From Nocardia tenerifensis NBRC 101015 (GTDB lineage Bacteria; Actinomycetota; Actinomycetes; Mycobacteriales; Mycobacteriaceae): a stretch of DNA of 64,000 bases. A model generated the notes under the pieces. It was not told the DNA's origin, did no database searches, and saw only the letters and a program-made list of their open reading frames with translations. The stretch covers positions 1 to 64,000 of the forward strand of contig NZ_BAGH01000190.1 in the NCBI RefSeq assembly GCF_000308715.1, given 5' to 3'. Positions 9,271 to 17,868 of the stretch are shown here, one piece after another (position 1 is the first letter of the stretch; every line of letters begins with the position of its first letter). The translations under genes and the position numbers were made by a program.

Positions 9271-9628
9271 GTCCGCCTCCAACCTGTCGGTAGCGTGGCA
9301 CGCGGGCGAATACTTGCGCAACTGATTGACGAACGTGCGGCGGCGGGGTTGTAATAATGGGTGCGCAATTCTGCGTAGTGAGCAACCAACGAAGCGGGGT
9401 GAGCGGCTGATGCCGGTTGACAGTATCGACGGTTCCGGCCGGACCGCCGCCTCGAAACGGGTTGTGCCGGTTCGTCGTTGATCTGCCCGTGCGATGGTGG
9501 CCGACCCGAGCGGCCGATCGCTTGACGCGGCACCCATTTCGACATTGTTCGACCTGTAGGGCCGGCGCATACGGCGTCGACCCGAGTGGTCGGCGCGATC
9601 AGACGCTACGAAACATTGGAGTTCCGCC
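9271..9628. other. Intergenic control region between arsR and the corA operon
   Basis: This 358-base gap holds the divergent promoters. An 8-base palindrome TTGCGCAA at 9314-9321 within a partly symmetric A/T-rich stretch is the best operator candidate for the ArsR protein. A 23-codon frame at 9410-9481 (ATG CCG GTT ...) has only a weak ribosome site and is not claimed as a gene. I see no riboswitch motif here. Confidence 0.4.
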
Positions 9629-9817
9629 ATGGCGATCATGTTCAAGAGGGCCGAAACACCGCATCGCGCACCGAATCTGGAGCGCCAGTCGATCTGGTTC
9701 ACGATCGGCCTGTACCTGCTGATCAGCGCGGGGCTGCTGACCATGCACTACGCCCACCCGCAGAGCCCGGTCGGCTCGTCGTCCGTCTCGCCCGCGCACT
9801 CGTCCTACGGCCGGTAG
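9629..9817 (+). CDS. Small single-span membrane protein upstream of CorA
   Basis: 62 residues: a basic N-terminus, one hydrophobic span (SIWFTIGLYLLISAGLLTMHY, residues about 21-41) and a Ser/His-rich tail. It ends 2 bases before the corA ATG, so it is cotranscribed and coupled. No family is recognised. Position suggests an accessory or regulatory peptide for the CorA channel or the metal response; this is inference. Confidence 0.6.
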   Translation: MAIMFKRAETPHRAPNLERQSIWFTIGLYLLISAGLLTMHYAHPQSPVGSSSVSPAHSSYGR

Positions 9818-9819
9818 CG

Positions 9820-10764
9820 ATGGGCGCCCGCAGCAGCACGGTGGCCGCCGACCGGTTCGACACCGAAGTCCTGCAACAACATTGGATCCCGTTGGCGGCC
9901 GCCGACGCCGACACCGCCGCCGTGCTGCGCGAACGGCTCGGCGTCGACTTCGCCGCCGCGCGCAACCGGGTCTGGGAGACCGACGACTTCCTCTACCTGC
10001 CGGTCGTCGCCAACTACAAGCGCGGCGACGCCATCGAACGCGAGACCATCGTCTTCGCGCTGGGCGCCGAGTTCCTGGTCACGCTGCAGCCGGCCGAGCA
10101 CTTCGTCCCGTTCGACAAGGCGATCGCGAAGATGCGCCGCAATCCCGCCCTCACCGGCTCCGCGCACGGCGTGATGTACGCGCTGCTGTGGGCGCTGAAC
10201 GAGGCGTCCGAGCGGGTGATCTACTACGCCAGCGACGCGCTGGAGGCGATGAACGACGAGATCGAGATGGCCACCAACGGCTACGACCAGCGCGGCCGCG
10301 AGATCGGCGTCGCCGACATGCGCGGCACCATGTCGCGGATGAACGCGGCCGAGGAGATCGTCTCGCGCACCCAGGAGACCCAGCTCCAATTGGCCCGCGC
10401 CGCAAGGCATCTGATGGCCGACAGCACCGTGCACAGCGCCGAGCTCGACAGCCTGCTCACCATCCTCATCGCCGACATCGACGGGGTGAAGCAGCACGCG
10501 GGCTTCGAGCACGACAAGGTCCGTTACCTGCAGCAGTCGGTGATGACCTGGTTGGACGTCAAACAGAATCAGATCGTCAAGGTGTTCACCATCATCACCG
10601 CGGTCTTCCTGCCGCCCACCCTGATCGCCACCTTCTACGGCATGAACTTCACCTGGATGCCGGAGCTGGAGTGGCAGCACGGTTTCGTCGCCACCACGCT
10701 GATGACCCTGGTGGCCGCGGTGATCCCGCTCGTGTACATCAAGCGAAAGGGCTGGCTGCGCTGA
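9820..10764 (+). CDS. corA: CorA-family magnesium/cobalt/nickel transporter
   Basis: 314 residues. The large cytosolic alpha/beta domain is followed by a long helix and two C-terminal membrane segments (IVKVFTIITAVFLPPTLIATFYG and VATTLMTLVAAVIPLVYI), with the selectivity signature YGMN directly after the first. It forms a homopentameric divalent-cation channel. ATG 9820 follows the preceding stop after two bases. The divergent ArsR gene suggests transport of Ni, Co or a related ion under metal control, unlike most CorA genes. Confidence 0.93.
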   Translation: MGARSSTVAADRFDTEVLQQHWIPLAAADADTAAVLRERLGVDFAAARNRVWETDDFLYLPVVANYKRGDAIERETIVFALGAEFLVTLQPAEHFVPFDKAIAKMRRNPALTGSAHGVMYALLWALNEASERVIYYASDALEAMNDEIEMATNGYDQRGREIGVADMRGTMSRMNAAEEIVSRTQETQLQLARAARHLMADSTVHSAELDSLLTILIADIDGVKQHAGFEHDKVRYLQQSVMTWLDVKQNQIVKVFTIITAVFLPPTLIATFYGMNFTWMPELEWQHGFVATTLMTLVAAVIPLVYIKRKGWLR

Positions 10765-10828
10765 CGTCTCGTGCCGATCATGCTCACGGTAAACCGGTCC
10801 ATCTCGCGTTCGAGCCCGAGTGAATCTC

Positions 10829-11875
10829 CTACTGGTCGAAAACGATTCGCACCCGCGATGACTCCGGCAGAGTCTGACACGCCAGGGTGAGCCCGAGCGC
10901 GATCTCCTCGTCGAGGAGCGCCTCGTTCTGCCGCATCCGGGTGCGGCCCTGCCGCACCGAGCACACGCAGGTGCCGCAGGCGGACTCCCGGCAGACGTAG
11001 GGCGCGTCGATGCCGTTGTCCAGCAACACATCCAGCAGGGGCATGCGCCTCGGCCAGTCCAGCACATGGGTCCGGCCGTCGATCTCGACCTCGGCGACGG
11101 TGGCGTCGCCGAGCGGCTCGGCCTCGACGCGCTCCGGCTCGTCGAACGGATTCGACCGCAGCGAACGGTACTCCTCGCGGTGCAGACGAGCGGCCGGAAC
11201 CCGCAGTGCCGCGGCCGCCTCACCGACCACGGCCAGGAAACCGGAAGGGCCGCACAGGAACCAGTCCCGACCCGAGTACGGTCGCAGCAGCTGCGTGACG
11301 GCCTGCGTGGTCGCGAGTCCGCGTTCCGCGTCGAGCCAGTGCAGCACCCGCAACCGGTCGGGGTAGCGGCGCGTCCACTCCGCGAGCGGATCCGCGAAGA
11401 TCACCGACTCGCGGTCCCGATTCGCATACAGCACAACGGCATTGCCGCGACCGCCTGCCATCATGGACTTCACGATCGAGAGGATAGGCGTGATGCCGCT
11501 GCCCGCCGCGCACAGCACCACGTCGGCGTCCAGCCCGCGCGGCCCGAACGAACCGGACGGCTCGAGCACCGTGATCAGATCACCGACCGCGACGGTGTCA
11601 CAGAGCAGGTTCGAGGCATACCCGCCCGCGATGCGCTTGACCGTCACCGCAATTCGGTCATCGCAGTGCGGGCTGCTGCACAACGAGTAGCACCTGGCGA
11701 CCGATCCGGTCCGCGCGCTCGGCACGCGCACGGTGAGGAACTGGCCGGGCCGGTAGCGGAACCGCGCGCTCAGCTCGTCGGGCACCTCGAACACGAGGGT
11801 GCGGGCCTCGGCGGTCTCCTCGATCACCGCACCGACCTTCAGCACATGAACGCGCACGCCGTTGTCCGCGTTCAT
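10829..11875 (-). CDS. Ferredoxin-NAD(P)H reductase with C-terminal 2Fe-2S domain (KshB-like)
   Basis: 348 residues. Order: FAD-binding barrel (RYRPGQFLTVRVPS, RCYSLCSSP), NAD(P)-binding domain (CAAGSGITPILSIVKSMM, WFLCGPSGF), then a plant-type [2Fe-2S] domain with C295, C300, C303 and C333. Such reductases pass electrons from NAD(P)H to Rieske or diiron oxygenases, as KshB, HmpX or PaaE do. It is the last gene of an operon with an SDR, a BVMO and two ferritin-like proteins (5 bases after the SDR), so its likely partner is the diiron protein encoded upstream. Confidence 0.88.
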   Translation of the reverse strand: MNADNGVRVHVLKVGAVIEETAEARTLVFEVPDELSARFRYRPGQFLTVRVPSARTGSVARCYSLCSSPHCDDRIAVTVKRIAGGYASNLLCDTVAVGDLITVLEPSGSFGPRGLDADVVLCAAGSGITPILSIVKSMMAGGRGNAVVLYANRDRESVIFADPLAEWTRRYPDRLRVLHWLDAERGLATTQAVTQLLRPYSGRDWFLCGPSGFLAVVGEAAAALRVPAARLHREEYRSLRSNPFDEPERVEAEPLGDATVAEVEIDGRTHVLDWPRRMPLLDVLLDNGIDAPYVCRESACGTCVCSVRQGRTRMRQNEALLDEEIALGLTLACQTLPESSRVRIVFDQ

Positions 11876-11879
11876 CGCC

Positions 11880-12827
11880 CTACCTCGACACCTCGATCGG
11901 TGCTGAAATAGCTTGCGCCCCTGCGGGCTCCGACGATGTCGGGTCGATCAAGCGGAGCACCCGCCGCCCGACCCGCTCGATCCGCTCGACGTCCAGCGGC
12001 TGGGCGATCCGCCGATTCACGCCCGGCGCGATCCGTAACAGGAAGTACCCCAACCACGCCTCGGCCCGCACCGGGACCACGGCGAGGTCGTACCGTACGG
12101 CGCGCTGCGCCGCCCGCGCCACCAGGTCCGGACTCAGTGGCGAGAACGGCAGTTTCGCGGCGGCGTCCTGCACCCGCCGGGTCAGTTCCTTGCCCCGCGC
12201 GACCAACTCCTCGTCGACGCCGACGGTGACCGCGTGCTCGCCGATATTGGTGTTGATCACGCCGGGGCAGATCGCGCTGACCCCGATTCCCTTGGGCCCG
12301 AACTCGAGTCGCAGACACTCGGTCAGCATCTTCACCCCGGCCTTGGACACCGAGTACGCCGACATCACCGGCGTCGGCGTGAACGCGGCCGCCGACGCGA
12401 TATTGACGATGTGGCCACGCTTACCGTTGTCGATCATCTGCTGCCCGAACACCCGGCAGCCGTGCACGACGCCGAGCAGGTTCACGCTCAGCTGGCGATC
12501 CCAGTCGGCGGGCGTCAGGTCCACGAACGCGCCGCTGACCAGCATCCCGGCATTGTTGACCAGCACATCCGGCACCCCGTGATCGGCGAGCACGTCGCGG
12601 GCGAAGGCCTCCCACGCACTCGGATCGGTGACGTCGAGCCGGGCCGCGCAGGCGCGCCGCCCGCGCGCGTGGATCATCGCCTCGGTCGCCGCGGCCGAGT
12701 CCCTATTCAGGTCGGAGACCACCACGTGCGCGCCCGCCGCGGCGAATCGGAGCGCGATGGCCCGGCCGATGCCGCTGCCCGCGCCGGTCACCACCACCAG
12801 CTCGGGGTGGATGTTGGTGCGTTTCAT
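11880..12827 (-). CDS. Short-chain dehydrogenase/reductase
   Basis: 315 residues. Cofactor motif TGAGSGIGRAI, NNAG, catalytic Ser and SAYSVSKAG (YxxxK) are present; the C-terminal 60 residues are longer than in classical SDRs and resemble the SadH/EphD-type mycobacterial enzymes acting on lipid substrates. Probably oxidises an alcohol or reduces a ketone of a hydrophobic substrate. ATG 12825-12827 overlaps the BVMO stop (ATGA), so it is coupled to it. Confidence 0.88.
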   Translation of the reverse strand: MKRTNIHPELVVVTGAGSGIGRAIALRFAAAGAHVVVSDLNRDSAAATEAMIHARGRRACAARLDVTDPSAWEAFARDVLADHGVPDVLVNNAGMLVSGAFVDLTPADWDRQLSVNLLGVVHGCRVFGQQMIDNGKRGHIVNIASAAAFTPTPVMSAYSVSKAGVKMLTECLRLEFGPKGIGVSAICPGVINTNIGEHAVTVGVDEELVARGKELTRRVQDAAAKLPFSPLSPDLVARAAQRAVRYDLAVVPVRAEAWLGYFLLRIAPGVNRRIAQPLDVERIERVGRRVLRLIDPTSSEPAGAQAISAPIEVSR

Positions 12828-14362
12828 ACCGATTCTTCCAGGGTCGCGCCGATCCGCGCCGTGCGCACCGGCCTGCGGTAGTGGTAGTCGTCGAGATCGA
12901 AATGCCGGTTCTGCCAGTACATCTCGCCGTGCGTGGAGGGGCGGAACGGCGAGTCGCCGTGGCTGTTGATGTAGTAGGTGTTCGAGCCGTCGCAGACGGA
13001 GGTGAACAGGAAGTTCTTCTCCTGGCGGCGCAGGCATTCGGCGAAGTACTCCTCGTGCGCGCGCCTGCTGACCTCACACTCGGTCGCACCACGCCGCTTG
13101 GTCTCGGCGATGGCGCGGCTCAGGTGGGCGGCTGTCGCCTCGATCATCCAGATGTAGGAGCCGAGCACGAAGCCGTAGGGCCCGGTGATGGTGAACATGT
13201 TCGGGAAGCCGGGCACCGAGACGCCGTGGTAAGCCTGGAATCTGTTGCGGTCCCAGAACTCGCCGAGGTCGAGCCCGTCGCGGCCGGTCACCGGGAACGG
13301 CGGGACCGAGTCCTTCTCCCACAGTTTGAAGCCCGTCGCACAAATCAGCACGTCCACCGGGTGCCGCATCCCGTCCTCGGTGGTGACGCCGTGCTCGCCG
13401 ATGAACCCGATCGGCTCGGTGACCAGGCTGACATCCGGCCGGTTGAACGTCGACAGGTAGTCGTTCGACATGGACGGCCGCTTGCAGCCGAGCCCGTAGG
13501 CGGGAATCAGCTTCTCCCGCAGGACCGGATCGTGCACCTGCGACCGCATCCACCGCCGCGCCGGAATCTCGGCGAGCCGGCGACCCGCGTCGGAGAGCCA
13601 GGTCGGGCCGGCGACCAGGCCGCCCATGCCGATCTCGGTGGCGAGCGTGCCGAGCATGCGAAGAGCGGAGCGAGCCCACGTCCGTTCGAGCACCGCGCGG
13701 CCGAAGGGCCCAACCGCCGCATCGGTTTTCGGGAACACCCAGATCGGCGTCCGCTGGAAGACGCTCAGGTGCGCCACCTCGTCGACGATGGCGGGCACGA
13801 GCTGCAGGGCGGTCGCGCCGGTGCCGATCACCGCCACCCGCTTGCCCGTCAGCGCGACATCGTCGTCCCACAGCGCCGTGTGCATCAGGGTGCCGCCGAA
13901 GTCGTGCAGGCCCGGGATGTCGGGCATCTTCGGCCGTTCCAGCCCGCCGATCGCCATCACGACGTAGCGCGCGGTGAGCGTGCGGCCGCCGTCGGTGCCG
14001 AGCAGCCACACGCTGTCCTCCGCGTCGAAGACGGCCGAGACGATCGTGGTGTTCAACCGCAGCTTCCGGCGAAGACCGTACTTGTCGACCATGCTCTCGG
14101 CGTAGTCGCGCAACTCGGTGCCGGGTGCGAAGATTCGCGACCAGTCCCCCCGCTGTTCGTAGGAGAAGCTGTAGATGAACGACGGGATGTCCACGGCCAC
14201 ACCGGGGTAGGTGTTGGCATGCCAGGTCCCGCCGACCCGGTCCCACTTGTCCACGATGACGAAGTCGTGAATGCCCTTGCGCTGCAAAGCGATAGAAGCT
14301 CCGATGCCGCCGAACCCGGCCCCGACCACGATCACTTCGAAGTCGGGTGACACCCCGCTCAT
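12824..14362 (-). CDS. Flavin-containing monooxygenase, type I Baeyer-Villiger type
   Basis: 512 residues. FAD motif VGAGFGGIGASIAL, second Rossmann motif VIGTGATALQLVPAI, and the fingerprint FGGTLMHTALWDD, which fits FxGxxxHxxxW(P/D) of Baeyer-Villiger monooxygenases. It inserts oxygen next to a ketone using NADPH. ATG 14360-14362 was chosen because the FAD-binding strand starts 9 residues later and it overlaps the previous stop (ATGA). Together with the neighbouring SDR, an alcohol-ketone-ester oxidation route is plausible; the substrate is unknown. Confidence 0.9.
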   Translation of the reverse strand: MSGVSPDFEVIVVGAGFGGIGASIALQRKGIHDFVIVDKWDRVGGTWHANTYPGVAVDIPSFIYSFSYEQRGDWSRIFAPGTELRDYAESMVDKYGLRRKLRLNTTIVSAVFDAEDSVWLLGTDGGRTLTARYVVMAIGGLERPKMPDIPGLHDFGGTLMHTALWDDDVALTGKRVAVIGTGATALQLVPAIVDEVAHLSVFQRTPIWVFPKTDAAVGPFGRAVLERTWARSALRMLGTLATEIGMGGLVAGPTWLSDAGRRLAEIPARRWMRSQVHDPVLREKLIPAYGLGCKRPSMSNDYLSTFNRPDVSLVTEPIGFIGEHGVTTEDGMRHPVDVLICATGFKLWEKDSVPPFPVTGRDGLDLGEFWDRNRFQAYHGVSVPGFPNMFTITGPYGFVLGSYIWMIEATAAHLSRAIAETKRRGATECEVSRRAHEEYFAECLRRQEKNFLFTSVCDGSNTYYINSHGDSPFRPSTHGEMYWQNRHFDLDDYHYRRPVRTARIGATLEESV

Positions 14363-15213
14363 CGGACACGATCCACGAGCGCGCCTTCGGCGCCGAACAA
14401 CTCGGTCTGCCACCGCCGCAGCAGCGCACCGGTGTCCACGTCGTCCGGGTGGAACCCCGGTCTCAGATACACCTGGATCTCGCCGAGCAGGCCGCGCACG
14501 ATGGGCCCGCGAACCAGCCGATACGACTGCCTGGCCACCGTAACCGGTTGCCAGGCAGCGGGATCGGCGAGAATCGAGACGAGCACGCCCAGCCCGACCA
14601 CCGGAATCGTGAACGCGTACAGCGCCGACATGACTGCGATCCGCAGCCACTCCGGCCCGCCGACCGAGCGATAGACGTCGAACGCCACCGACTTGTGCTC
14701 CAGCTCCTCGAGCGCGTGCCAGTTCAGCAGGTTACGCACTTCGGGATCGCCCGCCAGCTCCTGGATTTCGGCGCTCGAAAGCACCCGCGCCGCCAGCACC
14801 GCGGTGTAGTGCTCGGCGGCGGCCGTGACGGCTAGGTGAGCGGCCGGCGGCGCCAGCCGCTCGGCCCGCTGAATGAGGCTGTGCTGCCTGCTCAGCACCC
14901 GTGGCAGCGGGTAGCCGAGCGCGAACAGCTGCTCGTTCAACTCTCCGTGCTGCTGGCCGTGCACTGCCTCCTGGCCGATGAACGCCGCGACGCGTTTCTT
15001 CAGCACCGGGTCGGTGATTCGATCGGCGAAGCGGCGCACCGACCGGATGAACGACTCCTCGCCGGGCGGGAAGACCGCCGAGAGCAGCGCGACGAGGTGA
15101 CTGAGCACGATGTCGTCGCCCGCGTAGTACTTGGTCATCGGTTCCGGTTGGCCGAAGCGGAATTTCATCCGGCGCACCCTCGGGTAGCCGGTGTTCTGCA
15201 CGCTGGAGGACAT
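14359..15213 (-). CDS. Metal_hydrol family (PF10118-type) protein with ferritin-like diiron signature, copy 2
   Basis: 284 residues. Belongs to the family labelled predicted metal-dependent hydrolase. Visible candidate ligands follow the ferritin/diiron order: E53, E82-x-x-H85 (IGQEAVHG), E134 (AAEHYT) and E170-x-x-H173 (EELEHKSV). A hydrophobic segment (MSALYAFTIPVVGLGVLVSIL) follows near residue 195. It is clearly paralogous to the gene 43 bases upstream (shared FPPGEESFIRSVRRFAD, NLLNWHA-EELEHKSVAFDVYR). The diiron pattern and the reductase in the operon suggest an oxygenase or oxidase rather than a hydrolase. Confidence 0.75.
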   Translation of the reverse strand: MSSSVQNTGYPRVRRMKFRFGQPEPMTKYYAGDDIVLSHLVALLSAVFPPGEESFIRSVRRFADRITDPVLKKRVAAFIGQEAVHGQQHGELNEQLFALGYPLPRVLSRQHSLIQRAERLAPPAAHLAVTAAAEHYTAVLAARVLSSAEIQELAGDPEVRNLLNWHALEELEHKSVAFDVYRSVGGPEWLRIAVMSALYAFTIPVVGLGVLVSILADPAAWQPVTVARQSYRLVRGPIVRGLLGEIQVYLRPGFHPDDVDTGALLRRWQTELFGAEGALVDRVR

Positions 15214-15256
15214 GTGAATCTCCGTTGATTCCAGGGGTTTTCGAGAGGGGGAGTGG

Positions 15257-16135
15257 CTACGTCAAGTGATCGACGAGGGCGCCTTCGGCGCCGAAGAGCT
15301 CTTTCTGCCAGCGCGCCAGCAACTCTCGCGAGTCGATGTCGTCGGGGTGGAAGCCGGGCCGCAGGTACAGCACCAGTTCGCGCCCGATGCCGCGGAAGAC
15401 GGGACCGCGGAACAGGGTCACGGCCTCTCGCGCCAGGCTGAGCGGGTATCGACGCGCGTCGGGATCGCGGCCGATCGACACACCCAGGCCGACGGCGGTG
15501 AGCGGGAGGGTGAGCGCGACCAGAATGGCCATGGTGAGAATGCGCATCGTCTCCGTGCCGCCGACCGCGCGATACACGTCGAAGGCCACCGACTTGTGCT
15601 CGAGCTCCTCGAAGGCGTGCCAGTTCAACAGGTTTCGGACTTCCTCGTCGCCGGCCAGCGCCTGGATCTCGGGGCTGGACAGCACGCGCTCGGCGAGCAC
15701 CGCCGTATAGTGCTCGGCGGCCGCGGTGGCCGCGAGGTGCAGCCGCGCGGGGATGCGCTGCTCGAAACGCTTCTGCCGTTCGATGACCGCGGGCGCGTCC
15801 AACCACTCGATGGCGTAACCCATGTCGATCAGTTTCTCGTTGAGCCGCCGGTGCTCCCGGCCGTGCATCGCCTCCTGGCCGATGAACCCGGCGACCCGCT
15901 TCTTGAGCACCGGATCGGTGATCTGATCGGCGAAGCGGCGCACCGAGCGGATGAACGACTCCTCGCCGGGCGGGAAGCTCGCGGACAACCCGGCGATGAA
16001 GTGGCTGAACACCATGTCGCCGCCCGCGTAGTACTTGGACATGGGCGCCGGCTCGCCGAAGCGGAATCTGATTCGCCTCGCCCTCGGATATGCGCTGCCC
16101 GTGCGTTCCCTCGTTCGCACCCTCTGCTCGGTCAT
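15257..16135 (-). CDS. Metal_hydrol family (PF10118-type) protein with ferritin-like diiron signature, copy 1
   Basis: 292 residues, first gene of the five-gene operon. Candidate metal ligands are E59, E88-x-x-H91 (GQEAMHG), E141 (AAEHYT) and E177-x-x-H180 (EELEHKS), the E, ExxH, E, ExxH series of ferritin-like diiron proteins. A membrane-like segment LTMAILVALTLPLTAVGLGV follows near residue 200, so it may sit at the membrane. The TetR-type inverted repeats at 16154-16201 lie 19-66 bases upstream of its start. Confidence 0.75.
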   Translation of the reverse strand: MTEQRVRTRERTGSAYPRARRIRFRFGEPAPMSKYYAGGDMVFSHFIAGLSASFPPGEESFIRSVRRFADQITDPVLKKRVAGFIGQEAMHGREHRRLNEKLIDMGYAIEWLDAPAVIERQKRFEQRIPARLHLAATAAAEHYTAVLAERVLSSPEIQALAGDEEVRNLLNWHAFEELEHKSVAFDVYRAVGGTETMRILTMAILVALTLPLTAVGLGVSIGRDPDARRYPLSLAREAVTLFRGPVFRGIGRELVLYLRPGFHPDDIDSRELLARWQKELFGAEGALVDHLT

Positions 16136-16153
16136 CTCGCACCTCGTTGAGCT

Positions 16154-16201
16154 CGGTACCGTCAGTATGCGGTACTACTAGTACGATACCGTCTCAGACG
16201 G
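16154..16201. promoter_or_regulatory. Cluster of inverted repeats, TetR-type operators, upstream of the BVMO operon
   Basis: Four symmetric elements occur in 48 bases: CGGTACCG (16154-16161); TACCGTCAGTA (16157-16167), the same pattern as the operators at 45631 and 45652; GTACTACTAGTAC (16172-16184), perfect 6+1+6; and CCGTCTCAGACGG (16189-16201), perfect 6+1+6. Their position just before the operon start fits repressor binding over the promoter. Confidence 0.6.
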
Positions 16202-16492
16202 ATACGGCAAGGGGCGATTGATTCGTAGCTGGTAGACGGAATTTAGCCGCTGGCAAGCGGAAAATCTGTCTGGTATTGATGGCGAAAAGCCTCGTTCTCG
16301 CCTGCCGGAGGTGCGGGCTTGTGCGACAAAGCGCGCACGTCGTGACAATATGTTTGCTCAAATGTTGCGGAGTCTCGACGGCCGGGCTAGGTTCGTCGGG
16401 AGTGGATAGTCGTAAGTGCCCAGCCTGTTGAGTAATACCGGGAGCATCCATGCGGAACCGACTTGTAGCTGCGATATTGCCTGTCCCGGGTC
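16202..16492. other. AT-richer intergenic region, no gene seen
   Basis: About 290 bases of lower GC than the surroundings between the BVMO operon promoter and the next gene. A 16-codon frame at 16450-16500 has a weak ribosome site and is not claimed. A small hairpin (CCGCT/AGCGG) is present near 16246-16260. No RNA family is recognised. Confidence 0.4.
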
Positions 16493-16789
16493 GTGCGTGA
16501 CATGGCCCCGATGATCACGCCGGGCGAGGACCTGCTGGCCACGAACGAGTTCCTCCGCGACGGCGTCCGAGTGGGCGTGGTGATCGGCCGACCCCAGCCG
16601 TACCCCGGCGGATCTGGCTGGCGCTGCCGCGTGCGCGTCGAGTGCGGCGCCACCCGCCTGGAGCAGTCCCAGGTCGTCGCGCCGACCGCGCAGGAGGTGC
16701 TGCGCCTGGCCCTCGAGCTGGTCACCACCCGGCTCGGCATGACCGAGGCCGAGTTCTTCGAGGGCGCGACCATGAGCCCCGCCGCCTGA
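16493..16789 (+). CDS. Small conserved-looking hypothetical protein
   Basis: 98 residues if GTG 16493 is used, 95 or 92 from the ATGs at 16502 or 16511; none has a good ribosome site. It reads as a compact beta-rich domain (VRVGVVIGRPQPYPGGSGWRC, then RVRVECGATRL) followed by a helix (PTAQEVLRLALELVTTRLGM). Frame-wide high third-position GC supports coding. Function unknown. Confidence 0.55.
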   Translation: MRDMAPMITPGEDLLATNEFLRDGVRVGVVIGRPQPYPGGSGWRCRVRVECGATRLEQSQVVAPTAQEVLRLALELVTTRLGMTEAEFFEGATMSPAA

Positions 16790-16898
16790 CGCACACCCGA
16801 ACGGCGCTCGGCTATTCGGTTGCGCCTCTGGTGAACACGGTGCGCCCCGGCCCGAGTGCGGGCATCCTTGGAGGGTTGGTGCAAACGCGTAACCAGGG

Positions 16899-17831
16899 GT
16901 GGTGGTCGACGTGGACGATGACTCCGCGATGGATGCCTATTCGCGCACGGTGATCAGGGTCGCCGCGTCGGTCACGCCGCATGTGGCCAGCGTGCGGACC
17001 AGGCGGGGCAGCGGCTCGGCGGTCGTGTTCACCGACGACGGCTTCTTGCTGACGAACGCGCACGTCATCGGGTCGGCCGGCGGCGGTGAGGTGGTGTTCG
17101 CGGACGGCGTCGAGGCGAAGTTCGAGGTCGTCGGCGTCGACCCACTCTCGGACCTGGCGGTGCTGCGCTCGCGCGACGGGGCGCCCGGCGCGGTGACGCT
17201 GGGCGACGCGGACCGACTCGTGGTCGGACAGCTGGTGGTCGCCGTCGGCAGCCCGCTCGGCCTCGCGGGGTCGGTCACCGCGGGTGTGGTGAGCGCGCTC
17301 GGTCGGGCCGTGCCGGTCGCCTCCCGCCGCGCCGGACGCGTGATCGAGGACGTGATCCAGACCGACGCCGCCCTCAACCCCGGCAATTCCGGTGGCGCGC
17401 TGTCTGATTCGGCGGGCCGGGTGGTCGGCGTCAATGCCGCCGTCGCGGGAATCGGTCTGGGCCTTGCGATTCCGATCAACGCCACCACCCGGCGCATCAT
17501 CGACACGCTGCACACCGACGGCCGCGTCCGGCGCGCCTACTTGGGCCTGGTCGGCATGCCCGCGCCGCTGCCCGCCGCCGTCGCCGCCCGGACCGGACAG
17601 TCCGCCGGGGTTCGCATCATGGAGGTGGTGCGCGGCGGCCCCGCGGACCAGGCCGGGCTGCGCCGCGGCGATCTCGTGCTCAGCGTCGCCCGCGCCGAAG
17701 TCCGTGACGCACAGGGCATTCAGCGTCAGTTGTTCGCCGATGCGATCGGCGTCGAGTTGCCCGTCACGGTGCTGCGCAACGGCGCGATGGTCGATGTGAT
17801 CGCCGTCCCGATCGAGCTCACCGTCGACTGA
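16899..17831 (+). CDS. HtrA/DegP-like S1C serine protease with PDZ domain, apparently cytosolic
   Basis: 310 residues. Protease triad: His in LLTNAHVIG (near residue 53), Asp in DPLSDLAVL, Ser in NPGNSGGALSD. A PDZ domain follows (GVRIMEVVRGGPADQAGLRRGDLVLSV). Unlike most actinobacterial HtrA proteins there is no N-terminal membrane anchor or signal peptide, so a cytosolic role is likely. GTG 16899 follows CCAGGG; the ATG at 16929 is an alternative. The gene stands alone. Confidence 0.85.
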   Translation: MVVDVDDDSAMDAYSRTVIRVAASVTPHVASVRTRRGSGSAVVFTDDGFLLTNAHVIGSAGGGEVVFADGVEAKFEVVGVDPLSDLAVLRSRDGAPGAVTLGDADRLVVGQLVVAVGSPLGLAGSVTAGVVSALGRAVPVASRRAGRVIEDVIQTDAALNPGNSGGALSDSAGRVVGVNAAVAGIGLGLAIPINATTRRIIDTLHTDGRVRRAYLGLVGMPAPLPAAVAARTGQSAGVRIMEVVRGGPADQAGLRRGDLVLSVARAEVRDAQGIQRQLFADAIGVELPVTVLRNGAMVDVIAVPIELTVD

Positions 17832-17868
17832 TCTCGCCGCACACCCGTGCGGGAAAACGGAAGGGCGG

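Noticed and set aside
9410-9481. 23-codon frame upstream of the corA operon as a regulatory leader peptide
   Set aside because: Weak ribosome site, no special codon content, and far from the next gene start.
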